61,842 nt of DNA from Burkholderiales bacterium (GCA_029268225.1 JAJUGJ010000017.1:1-61842); one strand, 5' to 3'. Positions 1 to 8,549 are shown, counted from the first letter of the stretch. Translations and numbers: made by a program. Notes: generated by a model not told the origin, from the sequence alone.

Positions 1-519
<519 letters not shown>

Positions 520-852
520 GCGTGCTTCACGGTGAGAAGAGACAACCGGACGACGAGGGTCGTCAGGGCATCATGGACTTCGCTTCCATGGGGCGGGGCA
601 GCCCAGCTGCCTCAGCCGAATGGAAAAGACCATTGTAATTGGCCGATCATGTCGCCCACGCGCAACAATTCAGGTGGGCGCTTGCGTCACCGAAGTTCTG
701 CCTTTAAGAGTCAATTTCACTATGGCACAATGATTTCGTAATGTGCCCTTGGTTCACCCCTGGGGCGACCGTTGCCATCTTGCGCTTCGGTCTGTTGCCC
801 AATCAGGGCGCTTCGCAGTTGAACGCTGCGTTCTTATATCGTGAGGACTCGC
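520..852. promoter_or_regulatory. Divergent promoter region between gyrA and ompA
   Basis: This is a 333-base intergenic stretch that must carry promoters for gyrA (leftward) and ompA (rightward). On the minus strand a TACAAT hexamer (632-637) could be the gyrA -10. On the plus strand the AT-rich segment around 700-735 (with CACAAT near 725) is a candidate ompA promoter, which would give a long ompA leader. The -35 matches are weak on both sides, so neither promoter is certain. No gene is seen here. Confidence 0.4.
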
Positions 853-1491
853 ATGATCAAGCTCAATCAAGTCGCTGCTCTGTTCGCTACCGCTGCTCTG
901 GCCGGTGGTGCTTTCGCCCAAACCGTGGACAACTGGCGCGGCACCGATGGCACCGTGTGGAAGAACGGCACGAACGAATACTGCTGGCGTGACACCCCCT
1001 GGACTCCGGCCACCGGCGTTCAAGGCTGCGATGGCGTGCCTGCTCCCGTGGCTCCTGCCGCTCCGGCTCCTGCTGCCGCTCCTGCCGCTCCGGCTCCTGC
1101 CGCTGCCCCGGCTGTGGTGCCCGCTGCTCCCGCCACCGAAAAGGTGAGCTTCGCCGCTGACGCTTTCTTCGACTTCAACAAGACCGCTCTGAAGCCCGAA
1201 GGCAAGGCCAAGCTGGATGATCTGGCCGACAAGGTCAAGGGTCTGAACCTGGAAGTCGTGATCGCCGTGGGTCACACCGACTCCGTCGGCTCTGACGCTT
1301 ACAACGACAAGCTGTCGGTCAAGCGTTCGGAAGCCGTCAAGTCCTACCTGGCTGGCAAGGGCATCGACGCCTCCAAGATCTACACCGAAGGCAAGGGCGA
1401 GAAGCAACCCGTGGCTGACAACAAGTCTGCCGAAGGCCGCGCCAAGAACCGTCGCGTGGAAATCGAAGTCGTCGGCACCCGCAACAAGTAA
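853..1491 (+). CDS. ompA: OmpA family outer-membrane protein
   Basis: The 212-residue precursor is an outer-membrane and peptidoglycan-anchoring protein. ATG at 853 is chosen because GTGAGGA lies just upstream and the protein then opens with a classical signal peptide (MIKLNQVAALF, cleavage expected after AFA). The mature N-terminus has the short Burkholderiales motif VDNWRGTDGTVWKNGTNEYC with two cysteines. An Ala/Pro linker (about residues 65-95) leads to a C-terminal OmpA peptidoglycan-binding domain (about 97-210) with FDFNKTALKPEGK, the diaminopimelate-binding loop GHTDSVGSDAYNDKLS, and AKNRRVEIEV. A strong hairpin terminator follows. The role is structural: envelope stability and tethering to murein. 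Confidence 0.95.
   Translation: MIKLNQVAALFATAALAGGAFAQTVDNWRGTDGTVWKNGTNEYCWRDTPWTPATGVQGCDGVPAPVAPAAPAPAAAPAAPAPAAAPAVVPAAPATEKVSFAADAFFDFNKTALKPEGKAKLDDLADKVKGLNLEVVIAVGHTDSVGSDAYNDKLSVKRSEAVKSYLAGKGIDASKIYTEGKGEKQPVADNKSAEGRAKNRRVEIEVVGTRNK
1051..1104 (+). repeat. Tandem 27-bp repeat in the ompA linker
   Basis: Two adjacent near-identical 27-base units (1051-1077 and 1078-1104) encode the Ala/Pro linker APAAPAPAA twice. They keep the reading frame, so copy-number change by slippage would lengthen or shorten the linker without breaking OmpA. Confidence 0.75.
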
Positions 1492-1537
1492 TTGATGCGT
1501 GTGGGGTGGTCCTCATGGATCGCCCTGACGATGAAAA

Positions 1538-1559
1538 CCCCGCTTCGGCGGGGTTTTTT
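1538..1559 (+). terminator. Rho-independent terminator after ompA
   Basis: The stem CCCCGC (1538-1543) pairs with GCGGGG (1548-1553) around a TTCG tetraloop and is followed by six T. The A-run before the stem means it could also work leftward for the convergent GMC oxidoreductase gene. Confidence 0.93.
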
Positions 1560-1586
1560 CATGTATGGCCACCAGGTGTGCGGTGT

Positions 1587-3197
1587 TCAGACCAGGGTCA
1601 CGTCCTTGCCGCTCAACCGTTTGGCCAGCTGTGTGGCCAAACGGTTGGCTGTGCCGTAGATCGACAACTGCGGGTTGGCGCCGATGCTGGTTGGGAAAAC
1701 CGATCCATCGTGAACCGACAGGTTCTCGAGTTGCCAGTGCACGCCGTCCGGGCGCACGACGCCTTGTTTCTCGCTGGCGGCCATGCCGCATCCACCCATC
1801 ACGTGCGCACTGCCTGCGCCTGTGAGCAAGGGCTTCATGTCAAAACGTGCAATCGCTTCCTTGGCGGAGGCCCACGTGCGGTAATCGTCACTCTGCTCGT
1901 GGAACGGGCGCACGGTACGCGCACCTGCCGCGAACTGGATCTCCGCCATTGCCAGCAGTGAGCGGCGGAAGCCTTCGAGGACATAGTCTGTCAGCGGGTA
2001 ATCGAGCACAGGTGAGCCGTCCAGATGGATGCGCACCTTGCCCCCTGCCGACTCAGGGTGGAAACCGTCTCGCATCAGGGACAGCATCATCTGAGTGTGT
2101 GGATACTGCTGGAAGCGTGCCATCAGACGTTCGCCGTGTCCGCCGAGCAAAATGGACGCCATGCCTGGGTGCAGCGGTGCCGCCTCGATCTTGAAACCGA
2201 TCGGTCCTTGCAGGGGTGCATCGTGCACAAAGTGATCGGAGTACAGCGATTGCGGAGCGCCTTGCCAGGCCTCGACCCGTTCGTCGAAGATGCCCGCTGA
2301 GAAGCTCACCGGATGCAAGAACGTGCGGGTGCCCAGGAGGCCGTGGGGGTCCGGCGCGTCAGACCGGCGCAGCAAAGCCGGTGAGTTGATGGCGCCCCCG
2401 GCGACCACATAGTGCCGTGCGGTGACCCGCATGGTGCGATCAGACACCTTGTCTCCGTTGAGCCGGATGGGGACGCAAATCAAACCGGTCACCTTCCCCT
2501 TCTGAATGTCAAATTTCTGAGCACGCGTCTGGTAGAACAGCCTGGCCCCGGCATCCAGCGCGGCGGGAATGGATGTCACCAGCATCGATTGCTTGGCATT
2601 GGTCGGGCAACCCAGGCCGCAGGCGCCCAGGTTCCAGCAGCCCTTGACGTTGCGTGGGATGACCGCCGAAGAAATCCCCAGCTTGGTCGCTCCCTTGCGC
2701 AGAACCTCATTGTTGAGATTGGGCGGGATGGTCCAAGGCGTCATGTTCAGGCGACGCTCGGCTTGTTCGAACCATGGGGCCATCGATTCGGTCGTGTACT
2801 CGCTCAGCCCGAACACCTCTTGCCAGTGCCGCAGCGTGCTGTCGGGTGTCCGGAACGAACTGGTCCAGTTGATCACCGTGGTGCCGCCCACGCAGCGGCC
2901 TTGCATGATGCTGATGGCGCCGTCCAGGGTGCGGCGAGCGGCTGACTCCTGGTACAGGGTTCGATAGGCGTCGGATTCTTTCTGATTGAAGTCGGTGCTG
3001 GTGCGCAGGGGGCCTTCTTCAATCAGGACCACGTCCAGGCCGGCACGGGTGAGCAACTCAGCGGTGATGCCGGCGCCTGCACCTGTGCCAATGATGGCCA
3101 CATCACATTGCACCTGGGCGGGCAGGCCTTGTTCGCCATGGGTGGTTTTCCAGCCACGGGCCAGACCGTCACGGAAGGGATCGGGAAGCTTGCTCAT
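1587..3197 (-). CDS. GMC family FAD-dependent oxidoreductase
   Basis: This 536-residue flavoprotein probably oxidises an alcohol. Seen: an N-terminal FAD-binding Rossmann loop (IIGTGAGAGITAELL, about residues 35-50), an acidic residue ending beta 2 (VVLIEEG), a cysteine-containing segment CWNLGACGLGCPTNAK (about 190-205), and the C-terminal GMC signature with AHVMGGCGM and DGSVFPTSIGANPQLSI near 450-510. The start ATG (3197) overlaps by ATGA the stop of the upstream Tat-signal protein, so the two are co-translated and probably form a complex like membrane sugar/alcohol dehydrogenases with a small Tat-exported subunit. It has no signal of its own and would need hitch-hiker export. The substrate is unknown. 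Divergent fadD hints at fatty alcohols, which is inference. Confidence 0.85.
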   Translation of the reverse strand: MSKLPDPFRDGLARGWKTTHGEQGLPAQVQCDVAIIGTGAGAGITAELLTRAGLDVVLIEEGPLRTSTDFNQKESDAYRTLYQESAARRTLDGAISIMQGRCVGGTTVINWTSSFRTPDSTLRHWQEVFGLSEYTTESMAPWFEQAERRLNMTPWTIPPNLNNEVLRKGATKLGISSAVIPRNVKGCWNLGACGLGCPTNAKQSMLVTSIPAALDAGARLFYQTRAQKFDIQKGKVTGLICVPIRLNGDKVSDRTMRVTARHYVVAGGAINSPALLRRSDAPDPHGLLGTRTFLHPVSFSAGIFDERVEAWQGAPQSLYSDHFVHDAPLQGPIGFKIEAAPLHPGMASILLGGHGERLMARFQQYPHTQMMLSLMRDGFHPESAGGKVRIHLDGSPVLDYPLTDYVLEGFRRSLLAMAEIQFAAGARTVRPFHEQSDDYRTWASAKEAIARFDMKPLLTGAGSAHVMGGCGMAASEKQGVVRPDGVHWQLENLSVHDGSVFPTSIGANPQLSIYGTANRLATQLAKRLSGKDVTLV

Positions 3198-3730
3198 ATG
3201 TCGAGGGGGCCGGGATAGCCGGTCAGAGGCCAGTTGGCGCTTTGGGTGAAGAAGCTCATGCAGGTCAGGCCACGCACCACCTGGTAGGTGAGGCGCTGCG
3301 TGGGCAAGGGGTTGAGACGCATGGTCTCGAGCGCGCGCGCGATCTGTGCGTCGCTGGCCTCGCGCCAGGACCGTCCCAGGTCGGTGAGCATGTAGCGAGT
3401 TGGGGCGTTACCCAACAAACCGAGAACAGCGTTGATCTGAATTTGCATCATGGCCGGCGTGCCCTGGATGAACGCTTCGAGCTGATCAAGGTGCGCTTCC
3501 AGAGCAGCCGCGCGCTGGGCTGGATCTTTGGGCAGCATGGGGCCCAGAATGCCGCGCGCCAGTCCGTGGCAAACGTCTCGTCCGTGGGGGGTGAACTTGC
3601 CTTGGCTCAAGCCTCGGTGCCAGAACACGAGGCCTCCCAGGGTGGCTCCCACCGCCCCGATGGCCAGTGCCGTCTTCAGAAACCAGCGTCTTTTGGGCAT
3701 CAGGGGATGGTCTATGGCGCGGTCAACCAT
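3194..3730 (-). CDS. Tat-signal small subunit of a GMC dehydrogenase (gluconate 2-dehydrogenase subunit 3-like)
   Basis: A 178-residue protein with an N-terminal twin-arginine-type signal (KRRWFLKTALAIGAVGATLGG, about residues 13-33), then a small helical domain with no recognised catalytic motif. Its size, Tat signal and position immediately before a GMC flavoprotein match the small subunit family of gluconate 2-dehydrogenase-type enzymes, where this subunit carries the flavoprotein across the membrane. The alternative start at the second Met (MPKRRWF) is equally plausible because it sits directly before the RR motif. The stop overlaps the next gene by 4 bases. The family assignment rests on context more than on sequence. 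Confidence 0.7.
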   Translation of the reverse strand: MVDRAIDHPLMPKRRWFLKTALAIGAVGATLGGLVFWHRGLSQGKFTPHGRDVCHGLARGILGPMLPKDPAQRAAALEAHLDQLEAFIQGTPAMMQIQINAVLGLLGNAPTRYMLTDLGRSWREASDAQIARALETMRLNPLPTQRLTYQVVRGLTCMSFFTQSANWPLTGYPGPLDI

Positions 3731-3774
3731 GTTGTGTGTTTCCAGGCGGATTTCTCAAATAGGAAACATTGTGA

Positions 3775-3785
3775 GTCAAATTGAC
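3775..3785. promoter_or_regulatory. Short palindrome in the fadD / GMC divergent region
   Basis: GTCAA-A-TTGAC is a perfect 5-1-5 inverted repeat 45 bases before the Tat-protein gene and 220 bases before fadD. It is a plausible regulator half-site pair, but it is short enough to be chance. Confidence 0.3.
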
Positions 3786-3929
3786 GTTGACGTGGGTAGG
3801 CGCGAATTGGCGTAAACCCCTGTATGAAGGGGGCGGAAAGTCACCTGTTCAGGTGGCGTTCATCAAAAAAGAAACGTCCGTGATGCGGTTTGAGGGTGAA
3901 CCCTGGGGAGTGAGTGTTGCAGAATTCAT

Positions 3930-3957
3930 GCAGCACAGAAGTGGTGACTTCTGCTGC
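3930..3957 (+). promoter_or_regulatory. Hairpin in the fadD leader
   Basis: CAGAAGT (3936-3942) pairs perfectly with ACTTCTG (3947-3953) around GGTG. The stem is extended by GCAG/CTGC (3930-3933 and 3954-3957) after a two-base bulge. It lies about 48 bases before the fadD ATG and has no T-run, so it is more likely an mRNA leader element than a terminator. Confidence 0.45.
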
Positions 3958-4005
3958 CGCATTGGCATTGAATTCAGCCGTAACCGATCAGACAAGAGGA
4001 CGACG

Positions 4006-5700
4006 ATGACGAGTACCAAACCCTGGCTTGCCCACTACGAACCAGGCGTGCCCGCCGAAATCAACCCCGAAGAGTATTCCTCCTTGGCCGACTTGCTGGA
4101 CCAGTCGTTCAAGCAATTTGCCCAGCGGGACATGGCCTCCTTCATGGGGGTGCATTGGACCTTCCGTCAGATCGATGAGATGTCGAACGCCATGGCCGCC
4201 TGGCTGCAGGCCCAGGGTCTGGCCAAGGGTGCCCGTGTGGCGTTGATGATGCCCAACGTGCCGCAGTACGTGGTGGCGATTGCCGCTGTGCTGCGTGCGG
4301 GTTATGTGGTCGTCAACGTCAACCCGCTGTACACGCCGCGTGAACTGGAGCACCAACTCAAGGACTCCGGCGCCGAGGCCATCGTCATCCTCGAGAACTT
4401 CGCCACCACGCTGCAGGAAGTGGTGGCGCGCACGCCGATCAAGCGCATCGTGCTGGCCTCCATGGGCGACATGCTGCCATTCCTGAAGGGCGCGCTGGTC
4501 AACTTCGTAGTGCGCAACGTCAAGAAGATGGTGCCCGCCTTCAGCCTGCCGAACAATGCCAAGTGCACGCTGACGACCTTCAAGGATGTGGTGTCCAAGG
4601 GTCGCTCGATGAAGTACACCCGTCCCGACTTGAAGCTCTCCGATGTGGCCTTCCTGCAGTACACCGGCGGCACCACGGGCGTCTCCAAGGGTGCCACACT
4701 GCTGCACCGCAACGTGGTGGCCAACATCCTGCAAAACGAAGCTTGGTTCAAGCCTGAGCTGAACAAGCTGGGCAGCGCACCCTTGGTGGCCGTGTGTGCC
4801 CTGCCGCTGTATCACATCTTCTCGCTGACGGTGTGCTACTTCATGGGTGCACGCCTGGGTTCCATGAACATCCTGATCCCGAACCCGCGCGATCTGCCGG
4901 CCGTGATCAAGACGCTGAGTGCGTACAAGGTGAACCAGTTCCCTGCTGTGAACACCTTGTTCAATGCGCTGGCCAACCACCCGGACTTTGCCAAGCTCGA
5001 CTTCTCGGGTCTGAAGGTGTCGATGGGTGGTGGCATGGCCGTGCAACAGGCCACCGCCGAAGCCTGGAAGAAGATCACCGGTTGCCCGATCGTGGAAGGC
5101 TACGGGTTGTCTGAAACCTCGCCGGTGGCCACGGCCAACCGCCTGGACAACACCGAGTTCAACGGCTCGATCGGTTATCCGTTGCCCTCGACCGAAATCG
5201 CCATTCTGGATGACGATGGCAACCATCTGCCTATCGGCGGCGTGGGTGAAATCTCCATCCGCGGTCCGCAGGTGATGGCCGGCTACTGGCAGCGTGACGA
5301 TGAAACCGCGAAGGTCATGACTTCCGATGGGTTCTTCCGCACCGGTGACATCGGCATCATGGACGAGCGTGGTCAGGTCCGCATCGTCGACCGCAAGAAG
5401 GACATGATCCTGGTGTCGGGCTTCAATGTGTACCCGAACGAAGTCGAGCAGGTGGTCAACCTGCATCCCGGCGTGTTGGAATGCGCGGCTGTGGGCGTGC
5501 CCGATGCCAAGGCTGGCGAAGCGGTGAAGTTGTTCGTGGTGCGCAAGGACACGACGCTGACCGAGGAGGCGCTCAAGGCTTATTGCCACGAGCAACTGAC
5601 CGGCTACAAGTGCCCCAAGTACATCGAGTTCCGCACCGACCTGCCCAAGACCAACGTGGGCAAGATCCTGCGTCGCGAACTGCGCGACGAGAAGAAATAA
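4006..5700 (+). CDS. fadD: Long-chain fatty-acid--CoA ligase
   Basis: This 564-residue acyl-CoA synthetase activates long-chain fatty acids with ATP and CoA at the inner membrane for beta-oxidation. ATG at 4006 is supported by AGAGGA at 3995-4000 and by the family N-terminus TKPWLAHYEPGVPAEI. The frame stays open upstream to 3781 but that part looks non-coding. Motifs: the ATP/AMP P-loop QYTGGTTGVSKGA (about residue 220), the acyl-binding EGYGLSETSP (about 365), the hinge TGDIGIMDERGQVRIVDRKK (about 445-465), and the C-terminal catalytic Lys in NVGKILRRELR. The gene is divergent from the GMC/Tat pair and is followed by its own terminator. Confidence 0.95.
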   Translation: MTSTKPWLAHYEPGVPAEINPEEYSSLADLLDQSFKQFAQRDMASFMGVHWTFRQIDEMSNAMAAWLQAQGLAKGARVALMMPNVPQYVVAIAAVLRAGYVVVNVNPLYTPRELEHQLKDSGAEAIVILENFATTLQEVVARTPIKRIVLASMGDMLPFLKGALVNFVVRNVKKMVPAFSLPNNAKCTLTTFKDVVSKGRSMKYTRPDLKLSDVAFLQYTGGTTGVSKGATLLHRNVVANILQNEAWFKPELNKLGSAPLVAVCALPLYHIFSLTVCYFMGARLGSMNILIPNPRDLPAVIKTLSAYKVNQFPAVNTLFNALANHPDFAKLDFSGLKVSMGGGMAVQQATAEAWKKITGCPIVEGYGLSETSPVATANRLDNTEFNGSIGYPLPSTEIAILDDDGNHLPIGGVGEISIRGPQVMAGYWQRDDETAKVMTSDGFFRTGDIGIMDERGQVRIVDRKKDMILVSGFNVYPNEVEQVVNLHPGVLECAAVGVPDAKAGEAVKLFVVRKDTTLTEEALKAYCHEQLTGYKCPKYIEFRTDLPKTNVGKILRRELRDEKK

Positions 5701-5756
5701 CTGAGGCGACTGGCTGGGGTAAGGCCCCGGCTGGCGACCGAGGAGACAAGCAGAAG

Positions 5757-5788
5757 GCCGCTGTCCCGCAAGGGGCAGCGGCTTTTTT
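5757..5788 (+). terminator. Rho-independent terminator after fadD
   Basis: The stem GCCGCTG-T-CCC (5757-5767) pairs with GGGG-CAGCGGC (5772-5782) and is followed by six T. Confidence 0.9.
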
Positions 5789-5853
5789 GCATGGGGAGAG
5801 CGCGGAGATCCGTCCGAGGGGGCCTCCTCTTGGGGGGATATGAGACCTTTAAG

Positions 5854-5872
5854 AAATGCTGAAGGAGCATTT
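5854..5872. promoter_or_regulatory. Inverted repeat upstream of the hemerythrin gene
   Basis: AAATGCT-GAAGG-AGCATTT is a perfect 7-5-7 inverted repeat about 90 bases before the hemerythrin start. It resembles in style the TGC/GCA half-sites of NsrR-type nitric-oxide regulators, but the match is not exact. Treat it as a candidate operator. Confidence 0.4.
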
Positions 5873-5924
5873 ACGAAACGGGTGAGCCTGGTTTTCCTAC
5901 AGTGGCTTCCGTCCACCACAACAG

Positions 5925-5942
5925 CCCGGTGTGGACACCGGG
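5925..5942 (+). promoter_or_regulatory. GC-rich hairpin just before the hemerythrin ribosome-binding site
   Basis: CCCGGTGT-GG-ACACCGGG is a perfect 8-2-8 palindrome ending nine bases before the AGGAAGAG ribosome-binding site (5951-5958). As RNA it could affect initiation. As DNA it could be a protein site. Confidence 0.45.
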
Positions 5943-5963
5943 CGTCAAACAGGAAGAGCCACC

Positions 5964-6728
5964 ATGAACTCTCATCATCCCGACGTTGGCGGGACCATCC
6001 CCGTCACGACGCGCTTCAATCTCTATCAGGCCGTGCACAAAGGCCTGCGCGCCTTCATGACCGACACCCTGGTGCGCGTAGGGCACACCGATGCGGCCGA
6101 TCCGCAAGATTGCGCCGACAGTGCCGAGCAGGTCCGCATCCTGTTGCATCTGTGCGGCGAGCATCTGGTGCACGAGAACCACTTCATCCACACGGCGATG
6201 GAGTGCCGCGCACCCGGCAGTGCCGGGCAGGCCGAGGCGGAGCATGTCGAGCACGTGGCTGAGATCGCGGCCTTGCGTGGGGTGCTGGCGCAGACGGAGG
6301 CGGCCTCACCGGCGCAGCGTGAGGCCCGCTGGCTGCAGCTGTATCACGCCTTGAGCCGGTTCGTGGCAGACAACCTTATCCACATGCTGCTGGAGGAACA
6401 GACCCACAACGCCGTGCTGTGGGCGCACCACAGCGATGGGGAGCTGATGGCCCTGCACGACGCGCTGGTGGCCAGCATCCCGCCCGAGGAGATGGCGGTG
6501 CACATGCGCTGGATGCTGCCGAGTGTGTCGCACGCCGAGCGCGTTGACATGTTGCAAGGCATGCGTCAGAGCGTGCCGTCTGAGGTGTTCGCGGCGCAGC
6601 TGGACTCGGCCCATGCGTTGCTGCCCTCGCGCGACTGGTTCAAGCTCAAGGCCGCGCTTCTGGCGCCGGTCACCGCGCCTCAGGCTTCAACCAACTGCGT
6701 CATCAAGGTCCGTGAGACCTGCAGCTGA
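5964..6728 (+). CDS. Hemerythrin-like (HHE) domain protein
   Basis: A 254-residue cytoplasmic protein. ATG 5964 is chosen over the upstream in-frame ATG at 5931 because AGGAAGAG precedes it. The first ~170 residues form a helical bundle with spaced His/Glu ligands typical of diiron hemerythrin-like domains: HLCGEHLVHENHFIH, then EHVEHVAEI, then HMLLEEQTHNAVLW. The remainder is a helical tail of unknown role. Such proteins bind O2 or NO, or handle iron and reactive species. The 3' end overlaps by 49 bases the end of the convergent PNPOx-GAF gene, so the two transcripts are antisense over that stretch. Confidence 0.85.
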   Translation: MNSHHPDVGGTIPVTTRFNLYQAVHKGLRAFMTDTLVRVGHTDAADPQDCADSAEQVRILLHLCGEHLVHENHFIHTAMECRAPGSAGQAEAEHVEHVAEIAALRGVLAQTEAASPAQREARWLQLYHALSRFVADNLIHMLLEEQTHNAVLWAHHSDGELMALHDALVASIPPEEMAVHMRWMLPSVSHAERVDMLQGMRQSVPSEVFAAQLDSAHALLPSRDWFKLKAALLAPVTAPQASTNCVIKVRETCS

Positions 6729-8038
6729 AAGCGTCCCCGTCCGGTCTTGTGCATGCGGATGAAGTCGGTACGCTCGGCCAGGCGGCGCTGTAGCAGCACC
6801 AGCCGCGCTTCGAGGTTGTCGGCGATGTCGGGCAGGCCCAGATCGGGCGCCAGCCGCAGCTCGCGGTTGGTGAACTGTTCGCGGCCCTCGTGCCGCATCA
6901 CCTGCAGGAGCTTCCAGAAGATGGCGCCGGCCACACCCTTGATGAGGTAGTCCTCGTCCAGAAAGATGCTGTGATCGGCCTTGAAACAGCGCACACGTAC
7001 CGGTTTGTCGGACGCCGATGCCGGCGTGGTTGGGGGCGCTGACGCACGGGGCGTGTCGTCCGAGACGGGGTCGACCGCGGCGGCGCTGGCGAAGGTGCGG
7101 GCCATCCAACCGAACTGATGCGCCAGGATCTGCAGCATGTCTTCGTCGTCGTACGAAAAGCGCAGATCCTCGGGGCTTTCGACATAGAGCACGCCGTACA
7201 AGCTCTCGCCCGCCAGGATGGGCACCGCGAGCTGGCTGCGACTTTCTGACAGGCCGGGCATGGGGATGGCGGTTTCCAGTTGGTGGTGCAGCCCCAGCGC
7301 TTCGGCGCTGTCGCGCACAGCCTTGCCGTAGGTGTACTCGCTGGTCATGTGCGAGATGCGGATCGGTGTGCGCTCGCGTGCGGCCACCCCGATCACGCCG
7401 TGGCCCATTGGGATTTCGGAGCCGATGCCGCTGGTCGGGTAGCCGCGGCTGGCCACCGTGAAGAGCCGCTCGCCAGCCTCATCGAGCTTGAGGATCATGG
7501 TGTGGCCGATCTGGGCCACGGCTTGCAGTGCCGACAAGGTGTTGTCCAGCAGTTCGTCCAGGTCTCTGCTGGCGTCGAGCAAGGTGCTCATCTGGCGCAA
7601 GCGGGGCAGCGCGTTGTCCACTGGGACGCCTGGCTGGTGCTGCGACGCGTGCGTGTCGATCTGTTCGACCTGGTAAAGGTCAGCCCCGCGCAAGCGGAAG
7701 ACATCGGCCATGCCGGTGTGCGAGGCGATGCCGGCCAGCTTGGCCTTCATGCTCTCGAACAGCGGGCCGCTGGTTTCGGTGCGCAGGTAGCGCACATGCA
7801 GGCGATGGCTGGCCCCCGAGAACGGGTCGACCACCTTCAGCACGGCGTGCGGGTTGGCCAAGATGTTATGCCGGGTCTTGTTGAAGAACTGGAATGTGGT
7901 GGCCAGGTGCTGGTGGTCCACATACTGGACCTGCGAGAGGTAGGCGATGTTGGGCGTGCCGTCGGGTGCGCAGGTGGCCAGCGTGCTGGGGATGGCGCCT
8001 TCGAAGCAGGCGCGCAGCGGCGTGATGTTGACGCTCAT
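6680..8038 (-). CDS. PNPOx-like / GAF / winged-helix fusion protein (probable flavin- or redox-sensing regulator)
   Basis: A 452-residue protein with three parts. Residues about 5-130 resemble the pyridoxamine 5'-phosphate oxidase-like split-barrel FMN-binding fold (STLATCAPDGTPNIAYLSQV, then FFNKTRHNILANP). Residues about 160-315 are a GAF sensor domain (LAVPILAGESLYGVLYVES). After a Pro/Ser/Ala linker, residues about 350-450 (FTNRELR, then LEARLVLLQRRLAE, then HKTGRGRFQL) look like a winged helix of the OmpR C-terminal type. It follows a small PNPOx-like gene with an ATGA overlap, so the two are an operon. I infer a one-component regulator reading a flavin or redox signal. No experimental homologue is known to me. 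Confidence 0.7.
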   Translation of the reverse strand: MSVNITPLRACFEGAIPSTLATCAPDGTPNIAYLSQVQYVDHQHLATTFQFFNKTRHNILANPHAVLKVVDPFSGASHRLHVRYLRTETSGPLFESMKAKLAGIASHTGMADVFRLRGADLYQVEQIDTHASQHQPGVPVDNALPRLRQMSTLLDASRDLDELLDNTLSALQAVAQIGHTMILKLDEAGERLFTVASRGYPTSGIGSEIPMGHGVIGVAARERTPIRISHMTSEYTYGKAVRDSAEALGLHHQLETAIPMPGLSESRSQLAVPILAGESLYGVLYVESPEDLRFSYDDEDMLQILAHQFGWMARTFASAAAVDPVSDDTPRASAPPTTPASASDKPVRVRCFKADHSIFLDEDYLIKGVAGAIFWKLLQVMRHEGREQFTNRELRLAPDLGLPDIADNLEARLVLLQRRLAERTDFIRMHKTGRGRFQLQVSRTLMTQLVEA

Positions 8039-8526
8039 GCCGCCTCCTGGTCGACCGGTTGCCCCGCACGTGGCCCCGGAGTCTGCTCGAAGACCGCATC
8101 GGGCTGGAAGCTGATGGCTGCCATCTGGCCGGCTTCGACGGCCATGTAGGCCTCGGCAAACGGGCGCGGGTGCCCGATGCGCACGATGCCGTCGATGAAG
8201 GCGTCACGGTAGCGCTGGACGTCGAGCATGTCGTCGGCGCTGACGGCCGACAGGGCGACCTGGCGGCCTTTGATCTGGATGGCTGCTTCGGTTTCGGGCA
8301 GGCAGAACACCACGGCGATGGCATCCTGGACGAGGACGTCCTGCAGCAACTGGCGCGCCTCCTCCCGACGCACGAACAGGGTCAGGCGCTGGCGATCGGG
8401 CGCCACCCGACAGGCGAAGCCCCGGCATGAGCTGGGGTGGTGGCCGGCCGACACCGAGGCCAGGTCAATGGCCACCTCCCGCTCGATGAACGCAACGATG
8501 TTGTCGTGGAGCAGGGGGGGGGACAT
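8035..8526 (-). CDS. Pyridoxamine 5'-phosphate oxidase-like FMN-binding protein
   Basis: A 163-residue protein with the compact split-barrel pattern of the PNPOx-like superfamily: strands with alternating hydrophobics (RLTLFVRREEARQLL, VFCLPETEAAIQIKGRQVAL) and a C-terminal proline-rich end. The true pyridoxamine phosphate oxidase PdxH is longer with different motifs, so this is not PdxH. It is first in a two-gene operon with the PNPOx-GAF-winged-helix protein (ATGA overlap at 8035-8038) and may share its cofactor or signal. No RBS is obvious because a G-run precedes the ATG. Confidence 0.65.
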   Translation of the reverse strand: MSPPLLHDNIVAFIEREVAIDLASVSAGHHPSSCRGFACRVAPDRQRLTLFVRREEARQLLQDVLVQDAIAVVFCLPETEAAIQIKGRQVALSAVSADDMLDVQRYRDAFIDGIVRIGHPRPFAEAYMAVEAGQMAAISFQPDAVFEQTPGPRAGQPVDQEAA

Positions 8527-8549
8527 GGTGGCGTGTCGGCGAAGGGGAA

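Noticed and set aside
700..740. TGGCAC element suggestive of a sigma-54 promoter before ompA
   Set aside because: The -12 element is TTTC rather than TTGC at the required distance.
3781..4005. In-frame upstream extension of fadD
   Set aside because: No homology, and the conserved start with AGAGGA lies at 4006; the stretch contains the leader hairpin.
3988..5919. Long open frame (643 codons) antisense to fadD
   Set aside because: His/Gln/Arg-rich translation with no family motifs; it is the mirror frame of GC-rich fadD, which has complete catalytic motifs.
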